A stretch of DNA of 58,913 bases from Treponema sp. (GTDB lineage: Bacteria; Spirochaetota; Spirochaetia; Treponematales; Breznakiellaceae): assembly GCA_009777535.1 (NCBI GenBank), contig WRLP01000016.1, forward strand, positions 1 to 58,913, given 5' to 3'. Positions 50,299 through 58,913 of this stretch are shown here, piece by piece (position 1 is the first letter of the stretch; the number at the start of each line of letters is the position of its first letter). The notes beneath the pieces are model-generated. The model was not told where the DNA came from. It did not search any database and worked only from the letters and a program-made list of their open reading frames with translations. The translations under genes were made by a program, and so were the position numbers.

Positions 50299-50613
50299 TT
50301 TTTTATGAAAATTATTTTTTTTCATTTGATGGGTAATTTGACTTTTATAAAAAGGAATTTAGCGTCAAGCATAAAAAATCCCGGCGCCTACTAGACCACT
50401 TAATGCCACCTGTTAACATTATTTTTTACCACTAACCACACTAACAACACGAACCCATGGTTTGAGAAGCTTTTTTCACACTTCTTTTCGTGTCGTTCGT
50501 GAGGTTCGTGGTTAGATTCTTAAATATTTAATCTTTCGCGCAGATGTAAAAGATAAAGGGTAAAAAACCAGCACAGCCGATTTTTTACCCCTTTTACCTT
50601 TTACTTTTTTTCC
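50299..50613. repeat. Intergenic repeats between giant lipoprotein genes A and B
   Basis: An imperfect inverted repeat runs from CTAACCAC (about 50432) to GTGGTTAG (ending 50515), with CACGAA / TTCGTG arms inside; it has the look of an interspersed palindromic repeat. A second purine-rich pair, GTAAAAG..GGGTAAAAAA with TTTTTTACCC..CTTTTAC (about 50546-50607), follows the stop of gene B on the minus strand and may be its terminator. No coding sequence seen. Confidence 0.6.
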
Positions 50614-53600
50614 CTATTCTCCTACTTCATAACTAAACTCAATATTTGTACCCAAATATCCAAGCATTGGAACACCATTGGTCATAAAACCCAGATTAAC
50701 CCTTTGGAAAGACTGTCTGCCGCCCTGGGGCGAGCTAAGGGCAGGTATGGTAGCGTATTCCCAGTTACCTGTAGTGTAGCCTTCTGAGTCAACTCCTGGC
50801 AGGACATTCGCAGGTGAAGTTACAGGGTTTTTGGCGAATGCCATCTTGATTGATTCTCTGTTTCCTGTTTCAGCCATGTTATAGTAGGCAATGTAGGGAG
50901 TCCCTTCCTTTTCGAAGTAGGGGTTCGATGGATTGGTTGAGCCGGGATGCAGCTTTATGCTTGTCCAGTAGCCCACCGCCCCGAATTGATCTACCTTAAC
51001 CGAACTGAAACTGGCCGCATCGTAAGACTGGATAAAAATGTAGTTCAATTCACCGTTTATACTGTCAAGCGCCGCAATGTGGATCCGATCATCGTCGTCA
51101 ATAGCCATGGAAACATAGGTACCCACATTAGGCGGAAGGGTGATGCCGGTATTCTCTGTAAATGCAATTCCGGTAATACTTGAGCCGTCAAGGGCAGTGT
51201 TTGAGTATCTTAACCTTAGCCGTGCTGTACTTTCATCATAGTAGACTACAACAACTCTGCCGTTGTTGGCTCCATTGCTTAAAATGCCCATATCAAAATA
51301 TCTTGATGCGTTATCTGCAGCAATATTGCGTCCGGTATTACCAATCATGGTACCATCACTTACATCATAATTCGTCCAGGCATTATATAGACGGCGTGGA
51401 GTATCATTATCATACTGCGGAAGAGCGACTTCAGATGAGAGCCGGTACTGCCTGCCAGGGGCGGCTTCCTGTGTCCCTACCTGGAAGGTACGGAGGATTA
51501 TATCATCAGTGTAGTCATCAAAGTATGCTAGGTAGTTAGCCGCAAAGCTGGTGATCGAGTTGCCCCTAATAATGAGCTTGGGGTACCAGAAACGGTCAAG
51601 CTGCCCACCTGATGAAGCCACCGGCTGTTCAAAACTAATGGCGGTGTTGAAGGGATCGGCTGCCCGGAAACGTCCGACGAGTCCACTATAGTTGGGCTGG
51701 GCAACGTTGGATGTCGGCCACGTTGTATAGGTGGTTGCTATCCCTGTTTCACCTGCCCATCCAAAGGCCCCATCCATCCAAAGTTCCGCGTAACGATCGT
51801 AAATATATTCTGTACTGCCGGTGTTGTAGTTGTAAACAGTATAGTGACCGTATCGACCGGCTTCATCAACAGCCATCGCCATTTGATCCTGAACCAGGCT
51901 TTTAAGCAGATATTCCTTATATACCGGGTTTCCATTGGAATGGTCAAACTCCGCACGCTGAGCTCTTGCATCCAGGTTTTGGGAACCAGCCGTTGAGTTT
52001 GGAGCTGGTAATACGATAGTCATGCCATTAACATTTACACCCGCTCCCCTGTTACCGACTGGATTGGAAGCCATCGTACCTCCTGGCTTTGGCACAAGAC
52101 TGGGTCCTCCATTTGGATCAACATAGCCGAAGACAGGGTTATCGCCGTTCATAAGCATCACAGGATAGTAACCGTTAAGTACATTGGTCTCCCTTACCGC
52201 ATAGAATTGTAGATAGCGTGTGTCCGTCAGGGTGATGTTTCCGGTAATGTAGCGGTCAGCTTCGCGGTTAGGCATATTTTCCTCGTTGTACCCGTTACTC
52301 GCATTAGCCCCGCCGGTTACCTTTATGAAGGAGCCCAGGGATTCCTTGTTGTTAATATTGTTAAGGCTTGGAATTTCATTTGTCCAGACCGTTAAATAAC
52401 CGGACGTCGAGTCATTGCTCATAAGAAATGATGTTCTGTTTGCGTCTACCAGAGAGTAGGCAATCGGGTTTCCAAGTGTGTTCTCGTGGGCAGGGTCTGT
52501 CTCATGGCTGGTTATATTGGCTTCTGTTAAAATTCTTACATCATCTGCTGCCGTGGGATTTAAGTTGAAACCGCGTACGGTTATAAAGGTTGATTCATTG
52601 CCCTGAATAATCGAATACTTGCCGTCGGCCGAACGTATGTTAACTGGTTTAAGGCCTCCACTTATACGGTAGGGTGTTTCTATGGCGGAAATATACGGCA
52701 CCACGTCCATACGGTAGTAGGGCGTTCTGTTAGTCGTTGTGGTCTGGGTAGTACTGGCCGCGCTGATATTCGCGGCCTTGTCAACGGCGGCAACTGTGAG
52801 TATTCGATCCACCGCTGCCGTTGTGGAAACAAGAACGCCTGTGTCTATATCCAGCCGCCATTCAATGGAATGGCCCAGTTGGTCATGGGTTTCTCTTGGC
52901 GATCCGTCATTATTGCGTTCTATTCTGAATTGATAGGGGGTAAACAAGAAATCGCCGTATTCAATCCATTTTACAGTATTCGGGGAATCAGGATCGAATT
53001 GCGCAACTGTAACCGGATTCCCGCCGTTATAACCGGTAAAGGTAAAGGCTATTTCATCAATAGTATTGTTGTCAGTTAAGGTTCCCCTAACACTGATTCT
53101 TCCGGAAACCTTGGGATCGCGGTCTAACAGGCCGCTTCCGCTGTCGGTATACTGCGACGGCAGATCGGTTTCAAACTCTATGTGTCCGTTCGCCCGCTGG
53201 TTCTCGTAAAGTGAATTGTCGCTTGCATTGTTCCAGAGGAAGGGATTGATCAAAATGGCCGGCCGCTTTGAATCGTCATTGTCAATGTCAACGGCTATCA
53301 GTACCGCGTGGGCAAGCTGGTCGGCTTCGGGCGGACTGGAAAGCCCTGCAACAGAGGCCACAGTGGAGTCGTAGACCTTTACGATAAAGAGCCGGTCGTT
53401 ATGTGTAATTATATCGCCATCAGAGTTTTTGACAGAGTCATTGATATTGGTAAAATCGTCTATCAAGATGTCGATGTCGTCAGCGCCTGCCGGGAAAGAG
53501 CCTGTAATGGAGTCCAATTCGTCGTATTCGGTAACGGTTCCGGTTCCTTCGCCGGGACCGGTAGCGACAAAGGTGGTGCCGACCGTGTTATTCAGGGCGC

Positions 53601-56600
53601 CGTACCTCGTCCAGTCTGTTACCGCCCCCGATGCTGTATTTATTGAAACTATTGTATAAACATTTCCCCTTTCCATCGCCGACGGGCTCATTGTTGCGCC
53701 GGCGCTGACATAAGAAACACTGTAATGCTTGCCGGTGTTGCCGCCGGAGGTGTTAAGACTAATCGTAAAACGGTCGTTGCGGACGCGGAAATACGGATCT
53801 TCAAACTCTATTTTTCTGTTACCCGATGCCAGCCGTCCGATGGTTTCAGGATACTGTCTGTACTCACCGGGAGCGGACGCGGAAGTGTAAGGTGCCACGG
53901 TTCCGTTGCTGTCAATGTCGGTTCCGACATTGATAAACGTGATCCACGGTTTGTTATTCTCGATGTAGATGTCCTTCCTGTAGCGGGTGGCGTTTCCGGC
54001 ATGATCCATAATTATGTAGTGAACCATAAGAGGGCCGTCATCGAAAACAGTGGTGTCCATTCTGGCGCCCCATTCCTTTACGGTCAGGCCGCTCCACATT
54101 TCCCCGTGCGTGCCGTCGTTATCATAGTCCAGCGTTTCACCCAGTTCCTGGGCGTCAATTACCATGGCATGCGGGGATTCCCATACCTCGCCTATATTCC
54201 CGCCCTTGTTGATTAGTCTTAGTACAGGGAAGGGCACAGAGCCGGATACATTCGGGCCGTCGGGGCCGTTGGCAGGGTTATTCGGCAGGGAAGGATCCCT
54301 CATGTTAAGATAACTGTCCATCGCGGGGATTGCAGTGTCCCAGCCAAGGCCGTACCCCGTGTAAAAACTGTCGCTCTGGCCAATGGCCCTGCCGCGTGGA
54401 TTTAGGTATCTGCCCGTTCCGTTTACTGTTCTGATGCTGCCGGAATAGGTTATCCGTGCCTCTTCAAAGAATACAATCACTCTTTCTATGCCCAGAATCG
54501 ACGGCATGGGAGTGTCCCTGAAATCACTGGCCGTTCCTTCTATAAGGAATGAAGTGCCGGAGGCATTGCTGTGGGTATTTATTTCGGCATTGGGATAAAA
54601 GTTATCAATGCCTATTGTGTACCTGCCGGTGGTTCTGAAAGACGGCTCGCTTACATCTTCCACCGTTATTTCCAGATTCATCTCGCCGGTATTTCCGTAA
54701 CCCCAAACAGGATAAAAACTGTTGGTTATTGAGTTGATTGTAAATGTAAGGGTGCTTTCCCACTTGCCCGCGACCAATACCGGTTCTGTTATTGCCCAGC
54801 CGACGGGCAGGGAAGTCTGTCTTGCCGTATCCCTGATCAGGTCTATAAACGGCGCGTCTCTGTCGAAGCGGGCCCTTACATTCTTAATCCCGTCATTGTC
54901 GCCTATTGTTGTAGTAATGGTAAACTCACCCGATGTTTTGATGTCTTCGAAATGATCCCTGCCGGCGTCGATGCCGTCACTCTTCTTTATTACCGGAGTG
55001 CTTATCGTGGGAACAAGGGAGCTGAACACAACATTCAGAACCTCGGCCGGGCCGACACGATCGGCGTCGTTGATGTTCAAATTCGGCTTGGCGTCAATAG
55101 CGCGTACTTCGATCTTAACGTTTACCGATGTTCCATTGGTCGGATTAAGGCCGGTATCTCCGTTTATATTGTAATACCAGCCCACTACCATGTCGTTGCC
55201 GATTTTATTCGCCCTGAACCAGCTATCCGTGTCACCACTGTAACCGGAAGGGTAGGCGGCAAATGCACTCGTCGTATTCGGTATGTAGTAACCTGTTTCA
55301 CCTTCCTTTTGAATTCTTATAAGGACCGTGTGTACCCATTCATTGTCGGCAGCCGTACCGGACAGACGCACCTCGCCGCCGACTATATCACCCTCGCCGG
55401 GGTAGTTGATATTTACAAGCGGAATGTCCAGGTTGGGGTCTATGCACAGTTTGTAGTGTATAACAGTCTGATTTCCCGCGTTATTCAACACCTTTACATA
55501 GAAGGGCAGATAGAACCGCGCAGAGTGATCGCCGCTTGTGGTTCCGTAATAGGGATCGTCTGTTTTGTAATCCAAATCGGTGTCCAGTTGTATCAAATTC
55601 CTTAATACTGTACTTTCACGGAAATCGTTAAAGTCGGAAGTATAATTCCAGGCGTACACATTGCCGCTCCACCCGGGTCTGGGCGCTCCTATGTCAAGCC
55701 CGCTATCTATCCAGGGCGCGTCTTCGTATATACTGCCCCGCGCTTCGTCAGATAAATTATCACCAGTGGGAAAGCCGTCATCATCCAGTTTGCCTATGTG
55801 ATAAAAAACCTTCGCTATGCCGGAAGTTTCATCAAAAGAGGTGCCGCTTACGGTTATACGACCGGTTACCCACCTGGGTGGGGCAATGGGGTTATAAATC
55901 TCGTAAGCTCCGCCCCTTAATGCCCCGGGCGCTTTTATGTTTGTATTGGCAAATTGGCCGGTAAACTTTACTTCCGGCGGCTCGGTGTCGTATATGAAAC
56001 TCCTGAACGCAGGAGGGCTCTTCTTTTGAACATTATCCATCGCTTCAAAATGTACTGTCGCGTTACCGTCCATGGGTTTCGGCCAGCTCGAAGCCATGGC
56101 CTCGGTGATGGTAAACTCGTAATTGTACGTGTTCTCGTACCGGCCTGCGTATACCAGGTTATAATACGGACTTTCAAAATCTCTTACCTCATTGGCCGCG
56201 TTCAGATATTTATATCTTACAAAGGCCTCCACGCTGTCCAGGGGGTTGGAAGTGGTAACATCAACCTTAACTAAAAAGGGTTCTAAACCGTTAAAGTAAA
56301 GCGGTATTTCCCTTATGGTTACAATCGGAATGTCGGCTACGATGTAGTCTATTTCGATATATTTAACATGCGTTTCAGGTGGCAGCCTTGTGTTGTTGGG
56401 CCCGCGTTCGTTATCGGTCCGGTTGGGATAGTAATTCGGTTTTCCGTACATATCCATCGCCAATATCCTGAACTGGTAAAGCCCGGCGTCAAGGTATGTG
56501 TACCTCTGGCCTGTCTTCGGCTCGCCGTCATTCGGCCAGCGGTAAGTGTTGCTTCCCGGTGTGTCTTCCACCTTTACCATCGGCCAGGTAAACCTTGTCG

Positions 56601-57354
56601 CCGTCAAAGCCGGTTCGCCCTCCGCCGGTGTTCTTGGCAATACTGTCGATCTCCACACCCTGTACTGGGCGTCTAGCGGCTCGCCGTTACTGTCGAGGGC
56701 CTCTCCCTTTGGCCAGATCATTATCTTGGGGTAGCCGGGCATTATTCCAAGGTTATCGGTCGCAAGACCCATAAGGTCAAAACCTACAAACACAGGATCC
56801 TCTGTCGGCAGTTCGGCCAGAAACTCTTCGCTGTCGAAGTTTACGCCCTTTACCGATGGTATGGTCAGCTCTATCTGCGGAGGCAGGTTCTTTACAACAT
56901 AAAACAGATCGGTGGAAGTGGTTGTCTTTCCGGATACGTCCACGGCTATTACCCACGCCGCGAACTTACCATCGGCCATTTTCAGTTCGATCGTGTCGAT
57001 ATCCACATGGTAAAGACCCGTGTTTTTATCCAGAGAAGCCGGGACATCTTCCTTTGTGAATATTCCCGATGGCTTTCCGAATTCGTCCAGCAGCTCGTAC
57101 TCTATGGTCATGTAAACATAGTCGATGCCGAATTCCTGGGTTACATCAAGCCAGATTCGGTTGTCTTCACCTTCCAGGTATGAGCCCGGCTGGCTCCTCC
57201 CGTCGGGATCGGCGGGTATTTTGATAACCGGAACTTCCGTGTTTATCTTCCCGCCCAATGACAGCGGACTGTCGCAGGCTGTCACAAAAAGACCCGCCAA
57301 AACCAATGCTGCAAATATGATGAACGAATTATGATTTTTCCTGAAATAACGCAT
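50614..57354 (-). CDS. Giant repeat-rich lipoprotein B
   Basis: 2246 residues from ATG 57354 with GGAGG seven bases upstream. The frame is open further upstream, but that part overlaps gene C. Signal peptide and lipobox FVTAC, then CDSPLSLGGKINTEVPVI. It has the same architecture as gene A along its full length: Ig-like units, an IPT/TIG-like unit (FITVRGFNLNPTAADDVRI) and a C-terminal propeller-like region (YVSMAIDDDDRIHIAALDS), ending FSYEVGE. It starts 16 bases after the stop of gene C, so the two share a transcript. Function unknown; surface display and adhesion are inferred. Confidence 0.85.
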   Translation of the reverse strand: MRYFRKNHNSFIIFAALVLAGLFVTACDSPLSLGGKINTEVPVIKIPADPDGRSQPGSYLEGEDNRIWLDVTQEFGIDYVYMTIEYELLDEFGKPSGIFTKEDVPASLDKNTGLYHVDIDTIELKMADGKFAAWVIAVDVSGKTTTSTDLFYVVKNLPPQIELTIPSVKGVNFDSEEFLAELPTEDPVFVGFDLMGLATDNLGIMPGYPKIMIWPKGEALDSNGEPLDAQYRVWRSTVLPRTPAEGEPALTATRFTWPMVKVEDTPGSNTYRWPNDGEPKTGQRYTYLDAGLYQFRILAMDMYGKPNYYPNRTDNERGPNNTRLPPETHVKYIEIDYIVADIPIVTIREIPLYFNGLEPFLVKVDVTTSNPLDSVEAFVRYKYLNAANEVRDFESPYYNLVYAGRYENTYNYEFTITEAMASSWPKPMDGNATVHFEAMDNVQKKSPPAFRSFIYDTEPPEVKFTGQFANTNIKAPGALRGGAYEIYNPIAPPRWVTGRITVSGTSFDETSGIAKVFYHIGKLDDDGFPTGDNLSDEARGSIYEDAPWIDSGLDIGAPRPGWSGNVYAWNYTSDFNDFRESTVLRNLIQLDTDLDYKTDDPYYGTTSGDHSARFYLPFYVKVLNNAGNQTVIHYKLCIDPNLDIPLVNINYPGEGDIVGGEVRLSGTAADNEWVHTVLIRIQKEGETGYYIPNTTSAFAAYPSGYSGDTDSWFRANKIGNDMVVGWYYNINGDTGLNPTNGTSVNVKIEVRAIDAKPNLNINDADRVGPAEVLNVVFSSLVPTISTPVIKKSDGIDAGRDHFEDIKTSGEFTITTTIGDNDGIKNVRARFDRDAPFIDLIRDTARQTSLPVGWAITEPVLVAGKWESTLTFTINSITNSFYPVWGYGNTGEMNLEITVEDVSEPSFRTTGRYTIGIDNFYPNAEINTHSNASGTSFLIEGTASDFRDTPMPSILGIERVIVFFEEARITYSGSIRTVNGTGRYLNPRGRAIGQSDSFYTGYGLGWDTAIPAMDSYLNMRDPSLPNNPANGPDGPNVSGSVPFPVLRLINKGGNIGEVWESPHAMVIDAQELGETLDYDNDGTHGEMWSGLTVKEWGARMDTTVFDDGPLMVHYIIMDHAGNATRYRKDIYIENNKPWITFINVGTDIDSNGTVAPYTSASAPGEYRQYPETIGRLASGNRKIEFEDPYFRVRNDRFTISLNTSGGNTGKHYSVSYVSAGATMSPSAMERGNVYTIVSINTASGAVTDWTRYGALNNTVGTTFVATGPGEGTGTVTEYDELDSITGSFPAGADDIDILIDDFTNINDSVKNSDGDIITHNDRLFIVKVYDSTVASVAGLSSPPEADQLAHAVLIAVDIDNDDSKRPAILINPFLWNNASDNSLYENQRANGHIEFETDLPSQYTDSGSGLLDRDPKVSGRISVRGTLTDNNTIDEIAFTFTGYNGGNPVTVAQFDPDSPNTVKWIEYGDFLFTPYQFRIERNNDGSPRETHDQLGHSIEWRLDIDTGVLVSTTAAVDRILTVAAVDKAANISAASTTQTTTTNRTPYYRMDVVPYISAIETPYRISGGLKPVNIRSADGKYSIIQGNESTFITVRGFNLNPTAADDVRILTEANITSHETDPAHENTLGNPIAYSLVDANRTSFLMSNDSTSGYLTVWTNEIPSLNNINNKESLGSFIKVTGGANASNGYNEENMPNREADRYITGNITLTDTRYLQFYAVRETNVLNGYYPVMLMNGDNPVFGYVDPNGGPSLVPKPGGTMASNPVGNRGAGVNVNGMTIVLPAPNSTAGSQNLDARAQRAEFDHSNGNPVYKEYLLKSLVQDQMAMAVDEAGRYGHYTVYNYNTGSTEYIYDRYAELWMDGAFGWAGETGIATTYTTWPTSNVAQPNYSGLVGRFRAADPFNTAISFEQPVASSGGQLDRFWYPKLIIRGNSITSFAANYLAYFDDYTDDIILRTFQVGTQEAAPGRQYRLSSEVALPQYDNDTPRRLYNAWTNYDVSDGTMIGNTGRNIAADNASRYFDMGILSNGANNGRVVVVYYDESTARLRLRYSNTALDGSSITGIAFTENTGITLPPNVGTYVSMAIDDDDRIHIAALDSINGELNYIFIQSYDAASFSSVKVDQFGAVGYWTSIKLHPGSTNPSNPYFEKEGTPYIAYYNMAETGNRESIKMAFAKNPVTSPANVLPGVDSEGYTTGNWEYATIPALSSPQGGRQSFQRVNLGFMTNGVPMLGYLGTNIEFSYEVGE

Positions 57355-57370
57355 TCTTGCCTCCATTTCC

Positions 57371-58913
57371 TTATTCCCCAACCGGGTAACTGAATTCGAT
57401 ATTTGTTCCCAAATAACCAAGCATTGGAACACCATTGGTCATAAAGCCCAGATTAACCCTTTGGAATGACGGGGCGCCTCCCTGGGGCGGACCAAGGGCA
57501 GGCACGGTCATGTATTCCCAGTCGCCGGTGGTATAGCCGTTTGAGTCAACTCCTGGAAGGACATTCGCAGGTGTGGTTACAGGGTTTTTGGCGAATGTCA
57601 GCTTGATTGACTCCCTGCTTCCTGTTTCAAACATATTATAATAGGCAATGTAGGGAGTACCTTCCTTTCCGAAGTAGGGGCTCGATGGGTTGGTTGAGCC
57701 GGGATGCAGCTTTATGCTTGTCCAGAAACCCACCGATCTGAATTGATCGATTTTAACCGAACTGAATGAATCTGCGTCGTATGACTGGATAAAAATGTAG
57801 CTTAATTCATTGTTAAAACTGTCAAGTGCCGCGATATGAATCTGATCATTGTCATCAATGGCCATGGAAACATAGGAGCCAACATAAGACGGAAGGGTAA
57901 TGTCGGTCTCTGTAAAACTGGCATATGTAAATCCAGAAAAAGTCGAGCCATCAATAGTGCTATTTGAATACCTTAACCTGAGCCGCGCTGCGTTTTCATC
58001 ATAGTAAACAATAACAACTCTGCCGTTGTTGGCTCCATTGTTTAAAACGCCCATATCAAAATATCTGGACGCATTCTGAGCTATAAGGTTACGCCCAACA
58101 CCGCCTATGTTGTTTTGGTAGTTTGTCCAGGCATTGTATAGACGGTTCTGGTTATCATATTGCCAAAGAGAGGAATTAGTGGTATCAGATGAAAGCCGGT
58201 GCTGCCTGCCGGAGTCTTGCTGTGTCCCTACCTGGAAAACACGCAGGACTATGTCATCGGTGTATTCATCATAGTATGCAAGATAGTTAGCTGCATAGTC
58301 GTCGATTGAATTGCCCCTTATAATAAGCTTGGGGTACCAAAACCGGTCGAGCATGCCTGATGTTGCTGTAGCCATTGGCGGTTCAAAACTTCTGGCGTTA
58401 TTATCCGGGTCAGTGGTACGGTAGCGCCCAGTTGGACTAGAAGTCGGCCAATTATTATATGTCCTTCCGCTTGACCAGCCCCATGCTCCGATTCCCCAAA
58501 GTTCCGCGTAACGGTCGTAGATATAATCTGAGCCGCCGCTACTATAATTGAAAACAGTATAGTGGCCGTAGCGGCCTGCTTCATCAACAGCCATCGCCAT
58601 TTGATCCTGAGCCAGGCTTTTGACCAGGTACTCCTTATATACCGGGGTTCCATCGGAATGGTCAAACTCCGCACGCTGTGCCATAGCATTTGCATAAAAT
58701 GCCACCGAAGGGTTCGGACCGCCTCCCGCACCTGTACCTGGCGTAAAACCGCCGATCCCTCCGGCCTTTGGATTACCTACCGGCCCTCCATTTGGATCAA
58801 CGTAGCCGAAGACAGGGTTATCGCCGTTCATAAGCATCACAGGATAGTAACCGTTAAGTACATTGGTCTCCCTTACCGCATAGAATTGTAGATAGCGTGT
58901 GTCCGTCAGGGTG
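57371..58913 (-). CDS. Giant repeat-rich lipoprotein C (partial; N-terminus outside window)
   Basis: At least 514 residues of the C-terminal end; the frame runs off the window and no start is visible. It aligns with the end of gene B throughout (DNPVFGYVDPNGGP, EAGRYGHYTV, IYDRYAEL, GVPMLGYLGTNIEFSYPVGE). About 120 bases at 58790-58913 are essentially identical to 52120-52260 of gene B, while intervening parts differ, which indicates recombination or gene conversion between copies. It is the first of the three in transcription order. Confidence 0.85.
   Translation of the reverse strand, partial: TLTDTRYLQFYAVRETNVLNGYYPVMLMNGDNPVFGYVDPNGGPVGNPKAGGIGGFTPGTGAGGGPNPSVAFYANAMAQRAEFDHSDGTPVYKEYLVKSLAQDQMAMAVDEAGRYGHYTVFNYSSGGSDYIYDRYAELWGIGAWGWSSGRTYNNWPTSSPTGRYRTTDPDNNARSFEPPMATATSGMLDRFWYPKLIIRGNSIDDYAANYLAYYDEYTDDIVLRVFQVGTQQDSGRQHRLSSDTTNSSLWQYDNQNRLYNAWTNYQNNIGGVGRNLIAQNASRYFDMGVLNNGANNGRVVIVYYDENAARLRLRYSNSTIDGSTFSGFTYASFTETDITLPSYVGSYVSMAIDDNDQIHIAALDSFNNELSYIFIQSYDADSFSSVKIDQFRSVGFWTSIKLHPGSTNPSSPYFGKEGTPYIAYYNMFETGSRESIKLTFAKNPVTTPANVLPGVDSNGYTTGDWEYMTVPALGPPQGGAPSFQRVNLGFMTNGVPMLGYLGTNIEFSYPVGE

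Overview
The window looks like a chromosomal segment of a treponeme-like spirochaete. Three things point there: two FlaA-type periplasmic flagellar sheath genes beside a class II aldolase gene, a division cluster that runs directly into a large flagellar export/motor operon (flgB-flgC-fliE-fliF-fliG-fliH-fliI-fliJ), and a run of very large lipoproteins. The species cannot be named from the sequence alone. Housekeeping genes sit mainly between 3.9 and 38.4 kb; both ends are accessory.

Region 1 (1-3900) is accessory. It holds copies of a long palindromic element with ends GGCGTTCCAC / GTGGAAAAGCC, two tandem units of [palindrome - short conserved coding tail - paralogous membrane-anchored protein], and a Phd/PIN toxin-antitoxin pair on the minus strand. 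Region 2 (3.9-10.6 kb) carries glycolysis: gapA, pgk and tpiA in one direction, followed by a hybrid histidine kinase and a small membrane protein, with fba convergent. Region 3 (10.6-14.2 kb) has a membrane-anchored periplasmic-binding-like protein, two flaA-family genes and two small genes on the minus strand.

Region 4 (14.2-31.1 kb) is the division/cell-wall cluster: mraZ, rsmH, ftsL-like, murF, mraY, ftsW, ftsQ, ftsA, ftsZ, then a Xer recombinase, a TPR protein, dprA, topA, a second Xer recombinase, hslV and hslU, tightly packed and often overlapping. mraZ is preceded by a six-box array with a 10-bp period that overlaps its promoter. No ftsI, murE, murD, murG or murC is present in this cluster. 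ftsA appears to start at CTG. Region 5 (31.1-38.4 kb) is the flagellar operon, with a possible sigma-28 promoter at the hslU stop codon and two strong hairpins between fliG and fliH.

Region 6 (38.4-58.9 kb) is accessory. It has a two-gene cassette (AlbA_2/Schlafen-type ATP-binding protein plus ParA-type ATPase), a lipoprotein joining about 30 EDDPT pentapeptides to an RCC1-like propeller, a coiled-coil PD-(D/E)XK-type protein, and three tandem giant lipoprotein paralogues on the minus strand (about 2250, 2246 and more than 514 residues, the last cut by the window edge). Purine-rich inverted repeats recur at gene ends throughout. No tRNA, rRNA, CRISPR array or recognisable IS transposase was seen.
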